Shown here: one piece after another, positions 26,237 to 35,319 of the stretch | How the letters are laid out: the number at the start of each line of letters is the position of its first letter | Numbering within the stretch: the stretch's first letter is position 1 | Source: Nitrospinota bacterium | GTDB taxonomy: Bacteria; Nitrospinota; Nitrospinia; Nitrospinales; VA-1 | DNA: 64,000 bases | Assembly: GCA_009873655.1 (NCBI GenBank) | Contig: WAIB01000008.1 | Coordinates: forward strand, 21,655-85,654 | Reading direction: 5' to 3' | Position numbers and translations under genes: made by a program | Notes under the pieces: generated by a model | The model's database searches: none | What the model saw: the letters and a program-made list of their open reading frames with translations, nothing else | Told to the model about the DNA's origin: nothing

Positions 26237-27391
26237 TTAAAAAATAACCAGATCGTCGCGGTGAATGACCTCTTCGTAAAAGGATTCGCCAATTGATTTT
26301 TTAATAGCGGAAGTTTTCATTCCCTTGATTTGCTGAAGGTCACGGGAATTGTAATTGACGAGACCGCGGCCGATTTCCTTACCTTCTTCATCGAGGATTT
26401 TAACGGCCTTTCCAAATTCGAATTCGCCCTGGATTTTTTTCAGTCCCGCGGGAAGCAGACTTTTACCCCTTTCAACCAGGGCTTTACGCGCGCCTTCGTC
26501 AACAACAAGAACACCTGCCGGCTTAAGCGTATGCGCGATCCAGTGTTTGCGGTCGCGAATCTTTCCCTTGCCTGACCAGAACAAGGTACCGACCTCTTTT
26601 CCGGAAAAAATATTTTCCAGGACTTTTTCATCCAATCCATTCACCACAAGGGTAGGAATACCAAAACTCATGGTCTTTTTCGCGGCGAGGACCTTGGTGT
26701 ACATGCCTCCCACGGTCAGCCTGTTATTACTCTTTCCCGCGGTGCGCTCAATCTCTTCATTCACGCGCCCGACATGGGAAATCAATTCCGCTTTTTCGCC
26801 TTTGATTTTTGAAGAAGGGTCCCGGTTAAACAGTCCTTCCACATCGGAAAGAATGATCAAAAGTTGTGCGTCCACCAGGCAGGCAACCGTTGCGGAAAGA
26901 GTGTCATTGTCACCAATCTTGATCTCTTCGACGGTAACGGAATCGTTCTCATTGATAATGGGAATGACATTCCGCTCCAGAAGAGCTTCAATGGTATGTT
27001 TTGCATTTAAATAACGGCGACGGTTACCGAGGTCGTCGTGACTCAATAAGATTTGCGCCACCTTGATATCTTTTTTCTCAAAGGCCTTTTCATAAGTGTG
27101 CATGAGAAAGCTCTGGCCGATTGCGGCACAGGCCTGCTTTTCCGGAATGGAAAGATCGGCCCGGTTCACCCCCAACCTTTCGCGACCGGCCATAATCGCT
27201 CCCGAGGATACCAGCACCACATCGTAGCCCTTGTCCTGAATCAGTTTGATTTTGCGGGCGTAATGCCTCACCCAGTCTTTGCTCAAACCACATTCCAGGG
27301 AGGATCGGCCTTTATCCCGGTTAGAGATAACACTGCTGCCGATTTTAATCACCACACGCTTTATATTTTTTAATATTTCCTGCCGAATCAT
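26237..27391 (-). CDS. proB: glutamate 5-kinase
   Basis: Phosphorylates glutamate in the first step of proline synthesis. The 384 residues comprise an amino-acid kinase domain (IKIGSSVISN at 16-25, LVSSGAIMAGRERLG, IPIINENDSV, IGDNDTLSA, and the VGGMYTKVLAAK lysine) and a C-terminal PUA domain (about 290-375, GVLVVDEGARKALV). This is the long, feedback-inhibited form. It is 46 bp downstream of the hydrolase gene and probably in its operon; proA is not in the window. Confidence 0.95.
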   Translation of the reverse strand: MIRQEILKNIKRVVIKIGSSVISNRDKGRSSLECGLSKDWVRHYARKIKLIQDKGYDVVLVSSGAIMAGRERLGVNRADLSIPEKQACAAIGQSFLMHTYEKAFEKKDIKVAQILLSHDDLGNRRRYLNAKHTIEALLERNVIPIINENDSVTVEEIKIGDNDTLSATVACLVDAQLLIILSDVEGLFNRDPSSKIKGEKAELISHVGRVNEEIERTAGKSNNRLTVGGMYTKVLAAKKTMSFGIPTLVVNGLDEKVLENIFSGKEVGTLFWSGKGKIRDRKHWIAHTLKPAGVLVVDEGARKALVERGKSLLPAGLKKIQGEFEFGKAVKILDEEGKEIGRGLVNYNSRDLQQIKGMKTSAIKKSIGESFYEEVIHRDDLVIF

Positions 27392-27437
27392 GAAAGTATA
27401 AAAACCATCCGCTTTAAAGATAAAGATTCAATGTAGC

Positions 27438-28295
27438 CTAAATTTTCTGTGAGGTCATGGGAATTTTGAGGGTTTCGGTAATAAATTCATCAAGGGCTTT
27501 ATAATAATCGCGTCCCCCCATGATATAGGTATCATTATGTCCCGCACCTTCGATGGTATAAAAAAATTTAGGATCCGCCGCGGCATCATAAAGTTTTTTT
27601 CCAAGATCGAAGGGAACGATTTCATCCCTGTTGCCGTGAAGAAATAATTTGGGAAGAGTGATATCTGGCACTTTGTTAACAGCATCCAGCTTTGAACGAA
27701 TGGCCCATCCTAATGGAATCAGGGGGGAAATTTTTCTGGACATGTCTGATGCGGAGGTAAAAACCGATTCAAGGATCAACCCGCGCGCGGGTTTGTGGAG
27801 GGCCGTTTCCACGGCGCAAATCCCTCCCAGGGAGCGGCCAAAAAGAAAAAGGGAGTCGACCGAGACGCCTTCTATTTCCAGAATCCGGTTATAGGCCGCC
27901 AGGGAGTCCAAATAAATTCCTTCTTCATCGGGCTCTCCCTCGCTTTTCCCGTAGCCGCGATAATCAAAAATAAAAATATTGAGATTGAGCGGGAGCAATC
28001 GCTGAATATTGTCGAGACGGTGACTCAGGTTTCCCGCATTGCCATGAAACCACAACAGGGTAGCCCTGGCCTGGGGAGAACCAACAAACCAGCCATGAAG
28101 CTTTTTCCCGTCTTTAGACTGGAAATTAATATCCTGGACCTCCAATCCCATCGAGGCCGGATCCCAATAACCCTCCGGAAATTTTGAAGGATGAAAAATA
28201 ATTTTTTTTTCACAACTCACTAACAGCACGGCATAAAGAACCATCAAAACCGCCATGACCCCGAGGGAATGAAAAATCGTCATTACGGCTTTCAC
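27438..28295 (-). CDS. membrane-anchored alpha/beta hydrolase
   Basis: A 285-residue serine hydrolase of the Bem46/YqkD-like group. An N-terminal helix (about 5-27) holds it in the membrane. The nucleophile is in LFGRSLGGI (S near 153), the oxyanion region is WFHGNAGN, the acid is in GNRDEIVP and the histidine in GAGHND. Substrate unknown; relatives act on small esters or lipids. Its ATG overlaps the NfeD-like stop by 4 bp, so it is made together with that protease. Confidence 0.85.
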   Translation of the reverse strand: MKAVMTIFHSLGVMAVLMVLYAVLLVSCEKKIIFHPSKFPEGYWDPASMGLEVQDINFQSKDGKKLHGWFVGSPQARATLLWFHGNAGNLSHRLDNIQRLLPLNLNIFIFDYRGYGKSEGEPDEEGIYLDSLAAYNRILEIEGVSVDSLFLFGRSLGGICAVETALHKPARGLILESVFTSASDMSRKISPLIPLGWAIRSKLDAVNKVPDITLPKLFLHGNRDEIVPFDLGKKLYDAAADPKFFYTIEGAGHNDTYIMGGRDYYKALDEFITETLKIPMTSQKI

Positions 28296-29593
28296 TTTTC
28301 CGGAGAGGATGTTTTTTTGACTTTTATCTTAAGCCCTTCCACGGCTTCAACACTCACCTCTTCGCCTTCCTTTATTTCTCCTTCGCATTCCGCTTCCCAT
28401 AATTCTCCATGCACCAGAACCCGTCCATGAGGATTCAAAGTCTCCTTCACAAATCCTGTTTCCCCCAGCATGCCCTCCGCTCCACCCTGTTTTTTCAGGC
28501 TCAGGGTTCGAGTCGCAAAAACAATAATCCCGATTGAACAAGCAATTGCAATTCCCATGGTCGGATAAAGAACCGTGCGTGAAATCTGCATCGCGGGGTC
28601 ATCGCTGTCTATCAACATGGTAGACCCTAAAAATATCGAGACCACTCCCGCAAGGGACAAAAGGCCGTAACTCATCACCCCGATTTCAGCAACAAAAAAC
28701 AGGGCCCCGAGTAAAATCAACAGCAAACCTGCATAATCAATGGGAAGGGTCTGCATTGCATAAAGTGCCAGCACCATACTGACGGCACCAATCACCCCCG
28801 GAAAGATCAGTCCCGGATTCGACAACTCAAAATAAAGGCCCACCATCCCGATCATCATAAGCATGTAGGCCACGTTTGGGTTGGAAATGATATCCAGCAT
28901 TTTTTGCCTGGCATTCATTTCGTGATATACGATTTCCAGGTCACCGGTCTTCAATTTCACCGGACCCGACGCCACCCGGACTTCCCGTCCATCAACAGCA
29001 AGCGCAAGGGCTTTAATATCGGCAGCAATGAGATCGATTACATTGAGCCGTTTCGCTTCTTCCGCAGAAATCGAAACACTCTTGACCACTGCCAACTCGG
29101 CCCAGTGGCTGTTGCGTTTTCTCAGTTCGGCAAGGGAACGGATGTAAGCCGCGGCATCATTGACCACTTTTTTTTCCATGGTCTTTGCCTGTTCCCCTTC
29201 GCCGCCCCCTCCCATCAAGTTCACGGGATGCGCTGCGCCTATATTGGTGCCGGGGGCCATCGCCGCAATATGAGAAGCGATGGTGATAAATGTTCCTGCG
29301 GAGGCAGCGCGTGATCCGCTGGGGGAAACATAAGAAGCAACCGGGACATGGGAGCTCTGGATTTTTTTTATGATCTGCCGCATGGAAATATCCAGTCCAC
29401 CCGGAGTATCCATATTGAGAACAACCAGGGCCTGATTATCCTGATTGGCTTGATTGATTTCCTGGGAAACAAATTCCGCGACCGCGGGATTGATGGCACC
29501 CGAAATCTTCACCACCACGATCTGGTTTTCTGCAAAGGCCGGGGAAGCCAGCCAGAAAAACCATAACAAAATGAAGGATTTTTTATTCCACAT
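28292..29593 (-). CDS. NfeD/SppA-like membrane serine protease
   Basis: A 433-residue ClpP-fold protease with NfeD domain. A signal peptide (residues 1-21) is followed by a crotonase-like protease domain; the nucleophile serine lies in PSGSRAASAGTFI and the general-base lysine likely in the KTMEKKVVNDAAAY region. Four or five helices (about 240-360) and a C-terminal OB-fold NfeD tail (HGRVLVHGELWEAE) follow. Long NfeD proteins usually pair with a stomatin/prohibitin gene; here the partner downstream is an alpha/beta hydrolase instead. Confidence 0.9.
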   Translation of the reverse strand: MWNKKSFILLWFFWLASPAFAENQIVVVKISGAINPAVAEFVSQEINQANQDNQALVVLNMDTPGGLDISMRQIIKKIQSSHVPVASYVSPSGSRAASAGTFITIASHIAAMAPGTNIGAAHPVNLMGGGGEGEQAKTMEKKVVNDAAAYIRSLAELRKRNSHWAELAVVKSVSISAEEAKRLNVIDLIAADIKALALAVDGREVRVASGPVKLKTGDLEIVYHEMNARQKMLDIISNPNVAYMLMMIGMVGLYFELSNPGLIFPGVIGAVSMVLALYAMQTLPIDYAGLLLILLGALFFVAEIGVMSYGLLSLAGVVSIFLGSTMLIDSDDPAMQISRTVLYPTMGIAIACSIGIIVFATRTLSLKKQGGAEGMLGETGFVKETLNPHGRVLVHGELWEAECEGEIKEGEEVSVEAVEGLKIKVKKTSSPEK

Positions 29594-29722
29594 GACAGAA
29601 AACCTCTAATGAAGTTTTGCTTGTTATTATTGTTTCACAGCGCCGAAAGCAAATCAAAGAGGTTTTACCTGAAAATAAATGTTAAACTGATTTTTGTATT
29701 AATTTAACCGCAGGAAGACTGG

Positions 29723-30169
29723 ATGAGCTACAAAACCATATTCATTGTCGACCCCATTCGCAGTGACCGCATACAAATGGCCAAGTTTCTAAGCGAAGAA
29801 ATCTTCACGATCATGAGCTTCGTTTCGATAAATGACTGTTTCAAGCGTCCCGATCTGATTCATTGTGATCTGATCGTTTTCGTCCCTCGCAAAGATAAAA
29901 GCGAAATCAAACACCTGTTCCATATAAAAAAGAAATACCGGCAGATTCCAATCATCCTTCTTTTAAATAACGATTTTCCCGACATCAACCTTGTAGAATT
30001 GACGGACAACGGTTTCGCCTCTCCCTACAAGGCACCGAACAATGAAAAAGTCAGGGAAATCATGCTGGGACTGCTGGCTCCCGATGGTTTGCCTTCGCGG
30101 ACAGAAGTTCCCCATCCCGTTCCCATTGCAGATGAAGTTCAGGCTGCCTTAACCACGAGACCCGAATGA
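29723..30169 (+). CDS. degenerate receiver-domain protein
   Basis: A 148-residue protein folded like a response-regulator receiver: [11 protein letters not shown] start with the acidic pocket partly retained (D10), [11 protein letters not shown] where the phospho-accepting aspartate should be (valine there), and SPYKAP supplying the conserved lysine. The C-terminal 35 residues are proline-rich. Without the aspartate it cannot be phosphorylated in the usual way, so it probably works by binding. It overlaps kdsA by 4 bp (ATGA). Confidence 0.65.
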   Translation: MSYKTIFIVDPIRSDRIQMAKFLSEEIFTIMSFVSINDCFKRPDLIHCDLIVFVPRKDKSEIKHLFHIKKKYRQIPIILLLNNDFPDINLVELTDNGFASPYKAPNNEKVREIMLGLLAPDGLPSRTEVPHPVPIADEVQAALTTRPE

Positions 30170-31026
30170 GCTCAACACCCAAACTGACTCGACCCATTGC
30201 AGTAGGCCCCTATTCCATAGGCGATCAAAATCCCCTGGCCCTCATTGGCGGGCCTTGTGTGATCGAGTCCGAACAAATTGCAATGGGTATCGCGGAAAAA
30301 CTTAAACGCATTACAACCGATTCAGGGGTTCCATTTATTTTTAAAGCGTCTTACGACAAAGCCAATCGTACTTCCATAAAGTCTTTCCGGGGACCCGGCC
30401 TGGTGAATGGATTAAAAGTTCTGCAAAAAATAAAAACCGAACTGGATCTGCCCGTTTTATCTGACGTCCATAAAGAAGAAGAAGTCGAACCCGCCGCTGA
30501 AGTTCTCGACATCCTGCAAATTCCCGCGTTCCTTTGCCGCCAGACCGACCTGTTGGTTAAAGCGGCAAAAACCGACAAACCCATCAATGTTAAAAAAGGT
30601 CAGTTCCTGGCACCGTGGGATATGAAAAATGTCGTCGTCAAACTTGAAGAAAGCGGCAACAGCAATATTCTTCTCACCGAGCGGGGCGCTACCTTCGGCT
30701 ATAACAATCTGGTGGTGGATATGCGGTCCCTGGTATTGATGCGCGACCACGGCTATCCGGTGGTATTCGATGCAACTCACAGCCTGCAGCAACCCGGTGG
30801 ACAGGGAACTAAAAGCGGCGGACAAAGTGAGATGGTTCCCGATCTCGCCCGCGGTGCGGTTGCGGTGGGTTGCGATGCCCTGTTCATGGAAATCCATCCC
30901 GATCCCAGCCAGGCGCTTTCAGATGGACCCAATATGTTGAAACTCGACCTGGTACCGGATCTTCTGGAACAACTGGTAACACTCGACCAGGTTGTAAAAG
31001 GCAAAACAGCGGTTAAACCAAACTAA
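30166..31026 (+). CDS. kdsA: 3-deoxy-D-manno-octulosonate 8-phosphate synthase
   Basis: Condenses arabinose 5-phosphate with phosphoenolpyruvate for the KDO of lipopolysaccharide, so the cell has LPS. The 286 residues carry IGGPCVIES near 22-30, [12 protein letters not shown] near 57, RQTDLL, the [13 protein letters not shown] segment, [12 protein letters not shown] near 203 and [15 protein letters not shown]. It lacks the N-terminal ACT domain of DAHP synthases. It is translationally coupled to the pseudo-receiver upstream. Confidence 0.95.
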   Translation: MSSTPKLTRPIAVGPYSIGDQNPLALIGGPCVIESEQIAMGIAEKLKRITTDSGVPFIFKASYDKANRTSIKSFRGPGLVNGLKVLQKIKTELDLPVLSDVHKEEEVEPAAEVLDILQIPAFLCRQTDLLVKAAKTDKPINVKKGQFLAPWDMKNVVVKLEESGNSNILLTERGATFGYNNLVVDMRSLVLMRDHGYPVVFDATHSLQQPGGQGTKSGGQSEMVPDLARGAVAVGCDALFMEIHPDPSQALSDGPNMLKLDLVPDLLEQLVTLDQVVKGKTAVKPN

Positions 31027-31052
31027 AAACAAGTATGGAGAAAATTTATTTT

Positions 31053-31135
31053 TCCCCTCAACCTGACCTTCTCCCGCCAGGGGAGAAGGAAATACATCCC
31101 TCTCCCTTGAGGGGAGAGGGGCTGGGTGAGGGTGA
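31053..31135. repeat. REP-like palindromic element, second copy
   Basis: Palindromes CTTCTCCCGCCAGGGGAGAAG and CCTCTCCCTTGAGGGGAGAGG, flanked by CCCCTCAACCTGA and TGGGTGAGGGTGA. It is a shorter relative of the 19347 element and lies between kdsA and the Kelch gene. Confidence 0.75.
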
Positions 31136-31160
31136 TTTCAAAATATTTCCATTCACTGAA

Positions 31161-32108
31161 ATGCTCATTAGAACCGCTATAATTGCCCTGATTACAGGAA
31201 CGCTGTTGCCAATCATGTCCGTTTATGCTCAGGGAACCTGGAAACAACTCCCCGTAACGCCGACTATCCGGACAGAAAACTCAGCCGCACTCCTCGAAGA
31301 AAAAATTTATGTTTTAGGCGGTTTCACACCCAAAGGCATTACCGCACGCGTCGATGTCTGGGACCCGGTACTCAACAATTGGGGTCTGGCAATTCCACTC
31401 CCACAGGGACTCCATCACACAACCGCAACTGTTTTGAACGGAAAGCTTTATATCATCGGTGGATTTGAATCCGGATTCTGGAAACCGGTCAATACCACTT
31501 ACGAGTACGACCCCGATCTGCATAGATGGTCCCATAAAACTCCCATGCCAACAGCCAGGGGAGCGCTTGCGGCGGCCGTGATCGACGGGAAAATACATCT
31601 TGTGGGAGGTGCCCATAGAAAATTATTCAATCTGGTAAACACAAATGCGCATGAAGTTTATGATCCGACAACCGACTCCTGGGAAACGTTGCCACCCCTG
31701 CCCACACCAAGAGATCATCTTACCGTGACCGCGGCGAACGGCAAACTCTTCGCCATCGGTGGACGAGTCGATGTCAATTACAACAATAACCTCGACGTAA
31801 ATGAATCTTACGATCCCAAAACCCGGCAATGGAAGAAACACGCTCCCTTGCCCACGGCCCGCAGCGGCATCACATCCCAATTTTTAAAAGGGTGGATTCA
31901 TGTTATTGGAGGCGAGTCGGGAGAAGGAACGTTTGTTGAAAATGAGGCCTATAACCCTGAAACAGATAAATGGGAAACGTTTCCACCCTTGCCCGGCGGC
32001 CTGCACGGACTGGCGTCCGTTATTTTGAAGGGGAAAATCCATATCCTAAACGGCGGACCCAATCCCGGTGGCGGGGGCAGTAATTCCCACCTCGTTTTTT
32101 CTCCCTAG
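31161..32108 (+). CDS. secreted Kelch-repeat protein
   Basis: A 315-residue exported beta-propeller. The ATG at 31161 gives a proper signal peptide (MLIRTAIIALITGTLLPIMSV, cut after YAQ); the longer frame from 31035 reads through the palindromic repeat and is rejected. Six Kelch units follow, each with the paired glycines and the Y...W pattern (VLGGFTP, YIIGGFES, HLVGGAHR, FAIGGRVD, HVIGGESG, HILNGGPN). Similar propellers bind carbohydrate or act as sialate mutarotases (NanM). Substrate unknown. Confidence 0.82.
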   Translation: MLIRTAIIALITGTLLPIMSVYAQGTWKQLPVTPTIRTENSAALLEEKIYVLGGFTPKGITARVDVWDPVLNNWGLAIPLPQGLHHTTATVLNGKLYIIGGFESGFWKPVNTTYEYDPDLHRWSHKTPMPTARGALAAAVIDGKIHLVGGAHRKLFNLVNTNAHEVYDPTTDSWETLPPLPTPRDHLTVTAANGKLFAIGGRVDVNYNNNLDVNESYDPKTRQWKKHAPLPTARSGITSQFLKGWIHVIGGESGEGTFVENEAYNPETDKWETFPPLPGGLHGLASVILKGKIHILNGGPNPGGGGSNSHLVFSP

Positions 32109-32224
32109 CGTCAGGGACACTCTAACGAGGGAGGTAATAGGGGAAAACTCGTAATAAGCTTGAAGAAATTTGATTGGGAATTTGGATGGATCAATCGGCT
32201 TCCACGCCTGGTGGGGGGGAGGGC

Positions 32225-32243
32225 GGCTCCCTCAAGGGGAGCC
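32225..32243. other. GC-rich hairpin
   Basis: GGCTCCC and GGGAGCC pair around TCAAG, followed by GGAGAGAAAAAAG. It resembles the half palindromes of the REP-like elements rather than a terminator. Confidence 0.45.
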
Positions 32244-32274
32244 GGAGAGAAAAAAGCTTGTTAGCCATCGAGGT

Positions 32275-32335
32275 TGGCACGCCACGGATTGGGCCACTTG
32301 GAGGTAACCCCAATCCGTTGGAGGTGGCAGTGCCA
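32275..32335. other. long imperfect hairpin, possible structured RNA
   Basis: Outer arm TGGCACGCCAC pairs with GTGGCAGTGCCA (one bulge); inner arm CGGATTGGG pairs with CCCAATCCG, leaving a 15-base loop. No T-run follows. The arms account for about 20 bp of pairing in 61 bases. Confidence 0.5.
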
Positions 32336-32540
32336 GTTCGAATCTTCACTTTTAATAAAGCAATCCCCATGCCAAATATTAATTTTTGCTCAAGATTTAG
32401 AGTAACTCCAATTAAATAAAGGCTTAGTAATTTTCCGGCAGGTGAGGCACGCGTCAGAGTTACAGGCAAAAATGACCCTGAACCGTCAATTTCTTCCTCA
32501 TTTTGCCTTGGGAACACCCCCTTTCCAAAATTAAAGGGGA

Positions 32541-33293
32541 TTAATTCGAAACCAATTGAGAAATAAATTCGGTCAAATTTTGGGTGGCGATTTTGGTGTG
32601 GGTTTGGAGGGAAAGGGCCTTTTTAATAGACCCGGGATGTGTCAGGACATACCAACCCGCTTTCAATTTGGATATTTCCCCATCTTTCCCCAGAAAGCTT
32701 GATGAATCGATCAATTCATCATTGACCGCATCGGAAATTCCTCTCACTGAAATAAAAGCAATGCTGTTTTCACGAGCGCACAGAGCAATATCAAAAGTTT
32801 CCATTTCTACTGCCTCCGCTCCAAAACGAATTCCCAGTTCCTTTTTGGCTGTGGGAGTATGGACAACTTGATCGACCGTTAAGAGTCTTCCCGCCTTCAA
32901 TTGTGCGTTACTAGGTGGGGTGATCTTTTCTGCCTGTTCAAGCCATTGGGAATTTCCCGGACCTTCCATTTCAAAAGAGGCGGAATCTCTTTTGGAACAC
33001 AGTATGGTTTTGGCAACAAATAAATCACCCACGTTCATCCCTTCGACCAATGCGCCCGCGTAACCCAGGCTGATGATCATTTCGGGTTGGAATTTTTCAA
33101 TGACCTGACGGGTCGCGTCTTTTGCTCTTTGTCTGCCGATCCCTGTTCGAACCAGGACAATATCTTTACCCTGCCATTTTCCCGGCCAGGCTTCGGATTT
33201 CCCCAGACGAACCCGGTCGGAAATGTTCATGGCCTTTTTAATTCCGGCAATCTCTTCGGCAACGGCTCCCAATATGGCTATGATTTTTTTCAT
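32541..33293 (-). CDS. nucleoside phosphorylase/hydrolase (MTAN/HpnG-like)
   Basis: A 250-residue member of the PNP/UDP phosphorylase superfamily. It starts KKIIAILGAVAEEIAGI as in MTA/SAH nucleosidases; VRTGIGRQRAK and ISLGYAGAL follow. The substrate-binding AVEMETF (methionine and glutamates for ribose) is near 162, and the catalytic aspartate lies in RGISDAVND. Alternatives are MTA/SAH nucleosidase, futalosine hydrolase or hopanoid-associated HpnG. mtnA at 38805 would fit an MTA role, and squalene synthase a hopanoid role; sequence alone does not decide. Confidence 0.75.
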   Translation of the reverse strand: MKKIIAILGAVAEEIAGIKKAMNISDRVRLGKSEAWPGKWQGKDIVLVRTGIGRQRAKDATRQVIEKFQPEMIISLGYAGALVEGMNVGDLFVAKTILCSKRDSASFEMEGPGNSQWLEQAEKITPPSNAQLKAGRLLTVDQVVHTPTAKKELGIRFGAEAVEMETFDIALCARENSIAFISVRGISDAVNDELIDSSSFLGKDGEISKLKAGWYVLTHPGSIKKALSLQTHTKIATQNLTEFISQLVSN

Positions 33294-33406
33294 AGCGGCA
33301 AGTATACAACCCTTTCCATACAGATTCCGTACTCATTTTATAACCTGTCTGGTTTGGAGTATGCTAAGGTTCCTCCTTTTTAACAACACGGGGCAATAAA
33401 AAATTA

Positions 33407-34795
33407 ATGGCAAAAAGCAAACTTAACATTCCTGTAAAAAAGGGAGACCGGTTGGAACTGCAGGTAGAAACCCTCGCTTCCAGCGGAGACGGACTCTGTC
33501 GCCACCAAGGCTATGCCTTGTTCATCCCTGGCGGCATTCCCGGAGATCGTATAACAGGAAAAGTTAACAAAATCACTCCTCGTTTCGGAGTGGTCGATAT
33601 CCTCGAACGAACACAATTATCACCGGATAGGGTGGACCCGCCCTGCCCGGTTTTTTTCAAATGTGGCGGCTGCAAATTTCAAGACCTCAGTTATGAAAAA
33701 CAACTCGAATTTAAGGTTCAAGTCGTACGGGACAGTTTGAAACGGATTGGCGGAATCGAATTACCGGAAAAAATAGAAGCCTTCGCGGCGGAACAACAAT
33801 ACCAGTACCGGAACAAGGGCAGCTTCGCCATAACCGGAAAAGCCAGCGATCCGCAAATCGGATTCTATGCCGAAGGCTCCCATATCATAGCCGATTCCCC
33901 TGTTTGCGATATTCTTTTAGAACCCATCAACCAGACCAAGGAATGGCTGCGACATCTTTTAAAGGAAAATCAAATATCACTTTATAACGAGAAACACCAT
34001 CGAGGGCTGGTAAGAGGACTCGTTATCCGCCATTCGGAATCAACCGGTGAAACCCTTGTTGGACTGATTACCAACAAAGGCCGGTTCCCTCGCGGTTTTC
34101 TGGCAGCACTGAAAAACGGGAATGAATTAAAAAAGCTGGGTATTACCGGCATACTTCAAAATATCAACCCGCAAATCACCAACGTGATACTTGGAAAAGA
34201 AAACAAAATTCTCTGGGGAAAAGAAAGGTTCAAGGACAAACTTGCAAATGTGACCTACCACCTTTCTTTAGGGTCCTTTTTTCAAATCCATTCCGGGCAA
34301 ACCATACCCTTGTATAACCTGATCGAAAGCTGGGTGGATGAAGCCAAAAATAAAATTATCATAGATGCCTACAGTGGTTCAGGAGGCATCGCCCTCTGGC
34401 TGGCCGCAAAAGGAAAAAATGTGATCGCCATCGAACAGTTTGAACCTGCCATGCAGGACGCCCGTTTGAGTGCGGAAGATAATGGAATCCGTGATTGCCG
34501 GTTTTTGACCGGGAACGTTGAAGAACACGCACCCCAGGTTGTATCCAAAGAACAGGTTCATACTTTCATAGTCGATCCTCCACGCAAAGGATGCTCCCCC
34601 TCGGTGATCAAGACATTGATGGAATCGAAACCAGAGCAAATCATTTACATATCCTGCAATCCATCCACCCTGGCCCGCGACCTTGAAAGACTGGAAGGTT
34701 ACCAACTGCATGACATAAAGGTGATTGATATGTTTCCGCAAACCCAGCACATTGAAACCGCCGTCCTACTTCGGCCAGTGGCGTCGGCGAGCTAA
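33407..34795 (+). CDS. RlmD/TrmA-type RNA (uracil-C5) methyltransferase
   Basis: SAM-dependent methylation of a uridine C5 in 23S rRNA or tRNA. The 462 residues have a TRAM domain (about 10-65), a 4Fe-4S site (CPVFFKCGGCKF near 80-92 plus SPVCDIL near 163), the SAM motif DAYSGSGGIALWLA near 325, FIVDPPRKG near 388 and the catalytic cysteine in ISCNPSTLARDL near 425. All key residues are intact. RlmD, RlmC, RlmCD and TrmFO-independent relatives cannot be told apart here. Confidence 0.9.
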   Translation: MAKSKLNIPVKKGDRLELQVETLASSGDGLCRHQGYALFIPGGIPGDRITGKVNKITPRFGVVDILERTQLSPDRVDPPCPVFFKCGGCKFQDLSYEKQLEFKVQVVRDSLKRIGGIELPEKIEAFAAEQQYQYRNKGSFAITGKASDPQIGFYAEGSHIIADSPVCDILLEPINQTKEWLRHLLKENQISLYNEKHHRGLVRGLVIRHSESTGETLVGLITNKGRFPRGFLAALKNGNELKKLGITGILQNINPQITNVILGKENKILWGKERFKDKLANVTYHLSLGSFFQIHSGQTIPLYNLIESWVDEAKNKIIIDAYSGSGGIALWLAAKGKNVIAIEQFEPAMQDARLSAEDNGIRDCRFLTGNVEEHAPQVVSKEQVHTFIVDPPRKGCSPSVIKTLMESKPEQIIYISCNPSTLARDLERLEGYQLHDIKVIDMFPQTQHIETAVLLRPVASAS

Positions 34796-34905
34796 AGATC
34801 AACACTCATTTTGACAAACGACTTTGATTCTCCAAAACACATAAACCCGGTGCTCCTGCCCGGCCTTGGTTGCCTGTCTGGGGTTGATATGATAACCATT
34901 TTAAA

Positions 34906-35319
34906 ATGGATAAGGATCGAAAGATCAAGTTGTTGAAGGAAACTGACCTGCTCAGTTTTTTCGATGAATCTACTTTGAGCCAATTGGTGGATCATTGCAG
35001 AGAGATATCCCTTTCCCCGAATGAGGTGCTGTTCAATGAAGATGATTTGGAAAATGCCATGTATCTCATACTTGAGGGGGAGCTTGATATTTATAAGGGA
35101 CCAAAACAAATCGCTGTTTTGGAAGCGGGGCAATATTTGGGGGAAATGTCGCTGATTGAATCCAAAGCCCGTTCGGCATCGGCAAGAGCACAAAAAGAAA
35201 CGCTCCTTATGGAAATCAACGAGGAACATTTCCATACGTATCTTGCTTCCGAGCCGCAGGCCCTATTATCCATCATGCGCACTCTTTCAAGTCGAGTTCG
35301 TGGGGACTGGATACCATGA
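34906..35319 (+). pseudogene. CNBD sensor kinase, 5' part (cyclic-nucleotide-binding domain)
   Basis: A 137-codon frame encoding a Crp-like cyclic-nucleotide-binding domain: FNEDDLENAMYLILEGELDIY, then LEAGQYLGEMSLIE and SARAQKETLLMEI. The phosphate-binding arginine position is RSASA. The natural continuation (LDTMMKDMRKLS...) lies one frame over: around 35300-35310 the frame reads SSRVRGDWIP then stops, whereas a single extra base after GAC would give the helix that leads into the kinase part. It is thus most likely the N-terminus of one CNBD-histidine kinase split by a frameshift. A free-standing CNBD protein is the alternative. Confidence 0.6.

Larger units (their letters stand above)
32109..32540. 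other. 432-bp intergenic region with hairpins
   Basis: Lies between convergent genes. The 81- and 108-codon frames through it have low-complexity, proline-rich translations and I reject them. It holds a G-rich hairpin (32225-32243) and a long imperfect hairpin (32275-32335). Confidence 0.5.

Noticed and set aside
31035-31160. N-terminal extension of the Kelch protein
   Set aside because: It would place 42 residues encoded by a palindromic repeat before a clear signal peptide that starts at 31161.
32191-32517. 108-codon minus-strand frame in the 32.1-32.5 kb spacer
   Set aside because: Low-complexity, proline-rich ends arise from a palindrome; no ribosome site; no recognisable domain. I cannot fully exclude a decayed gene.
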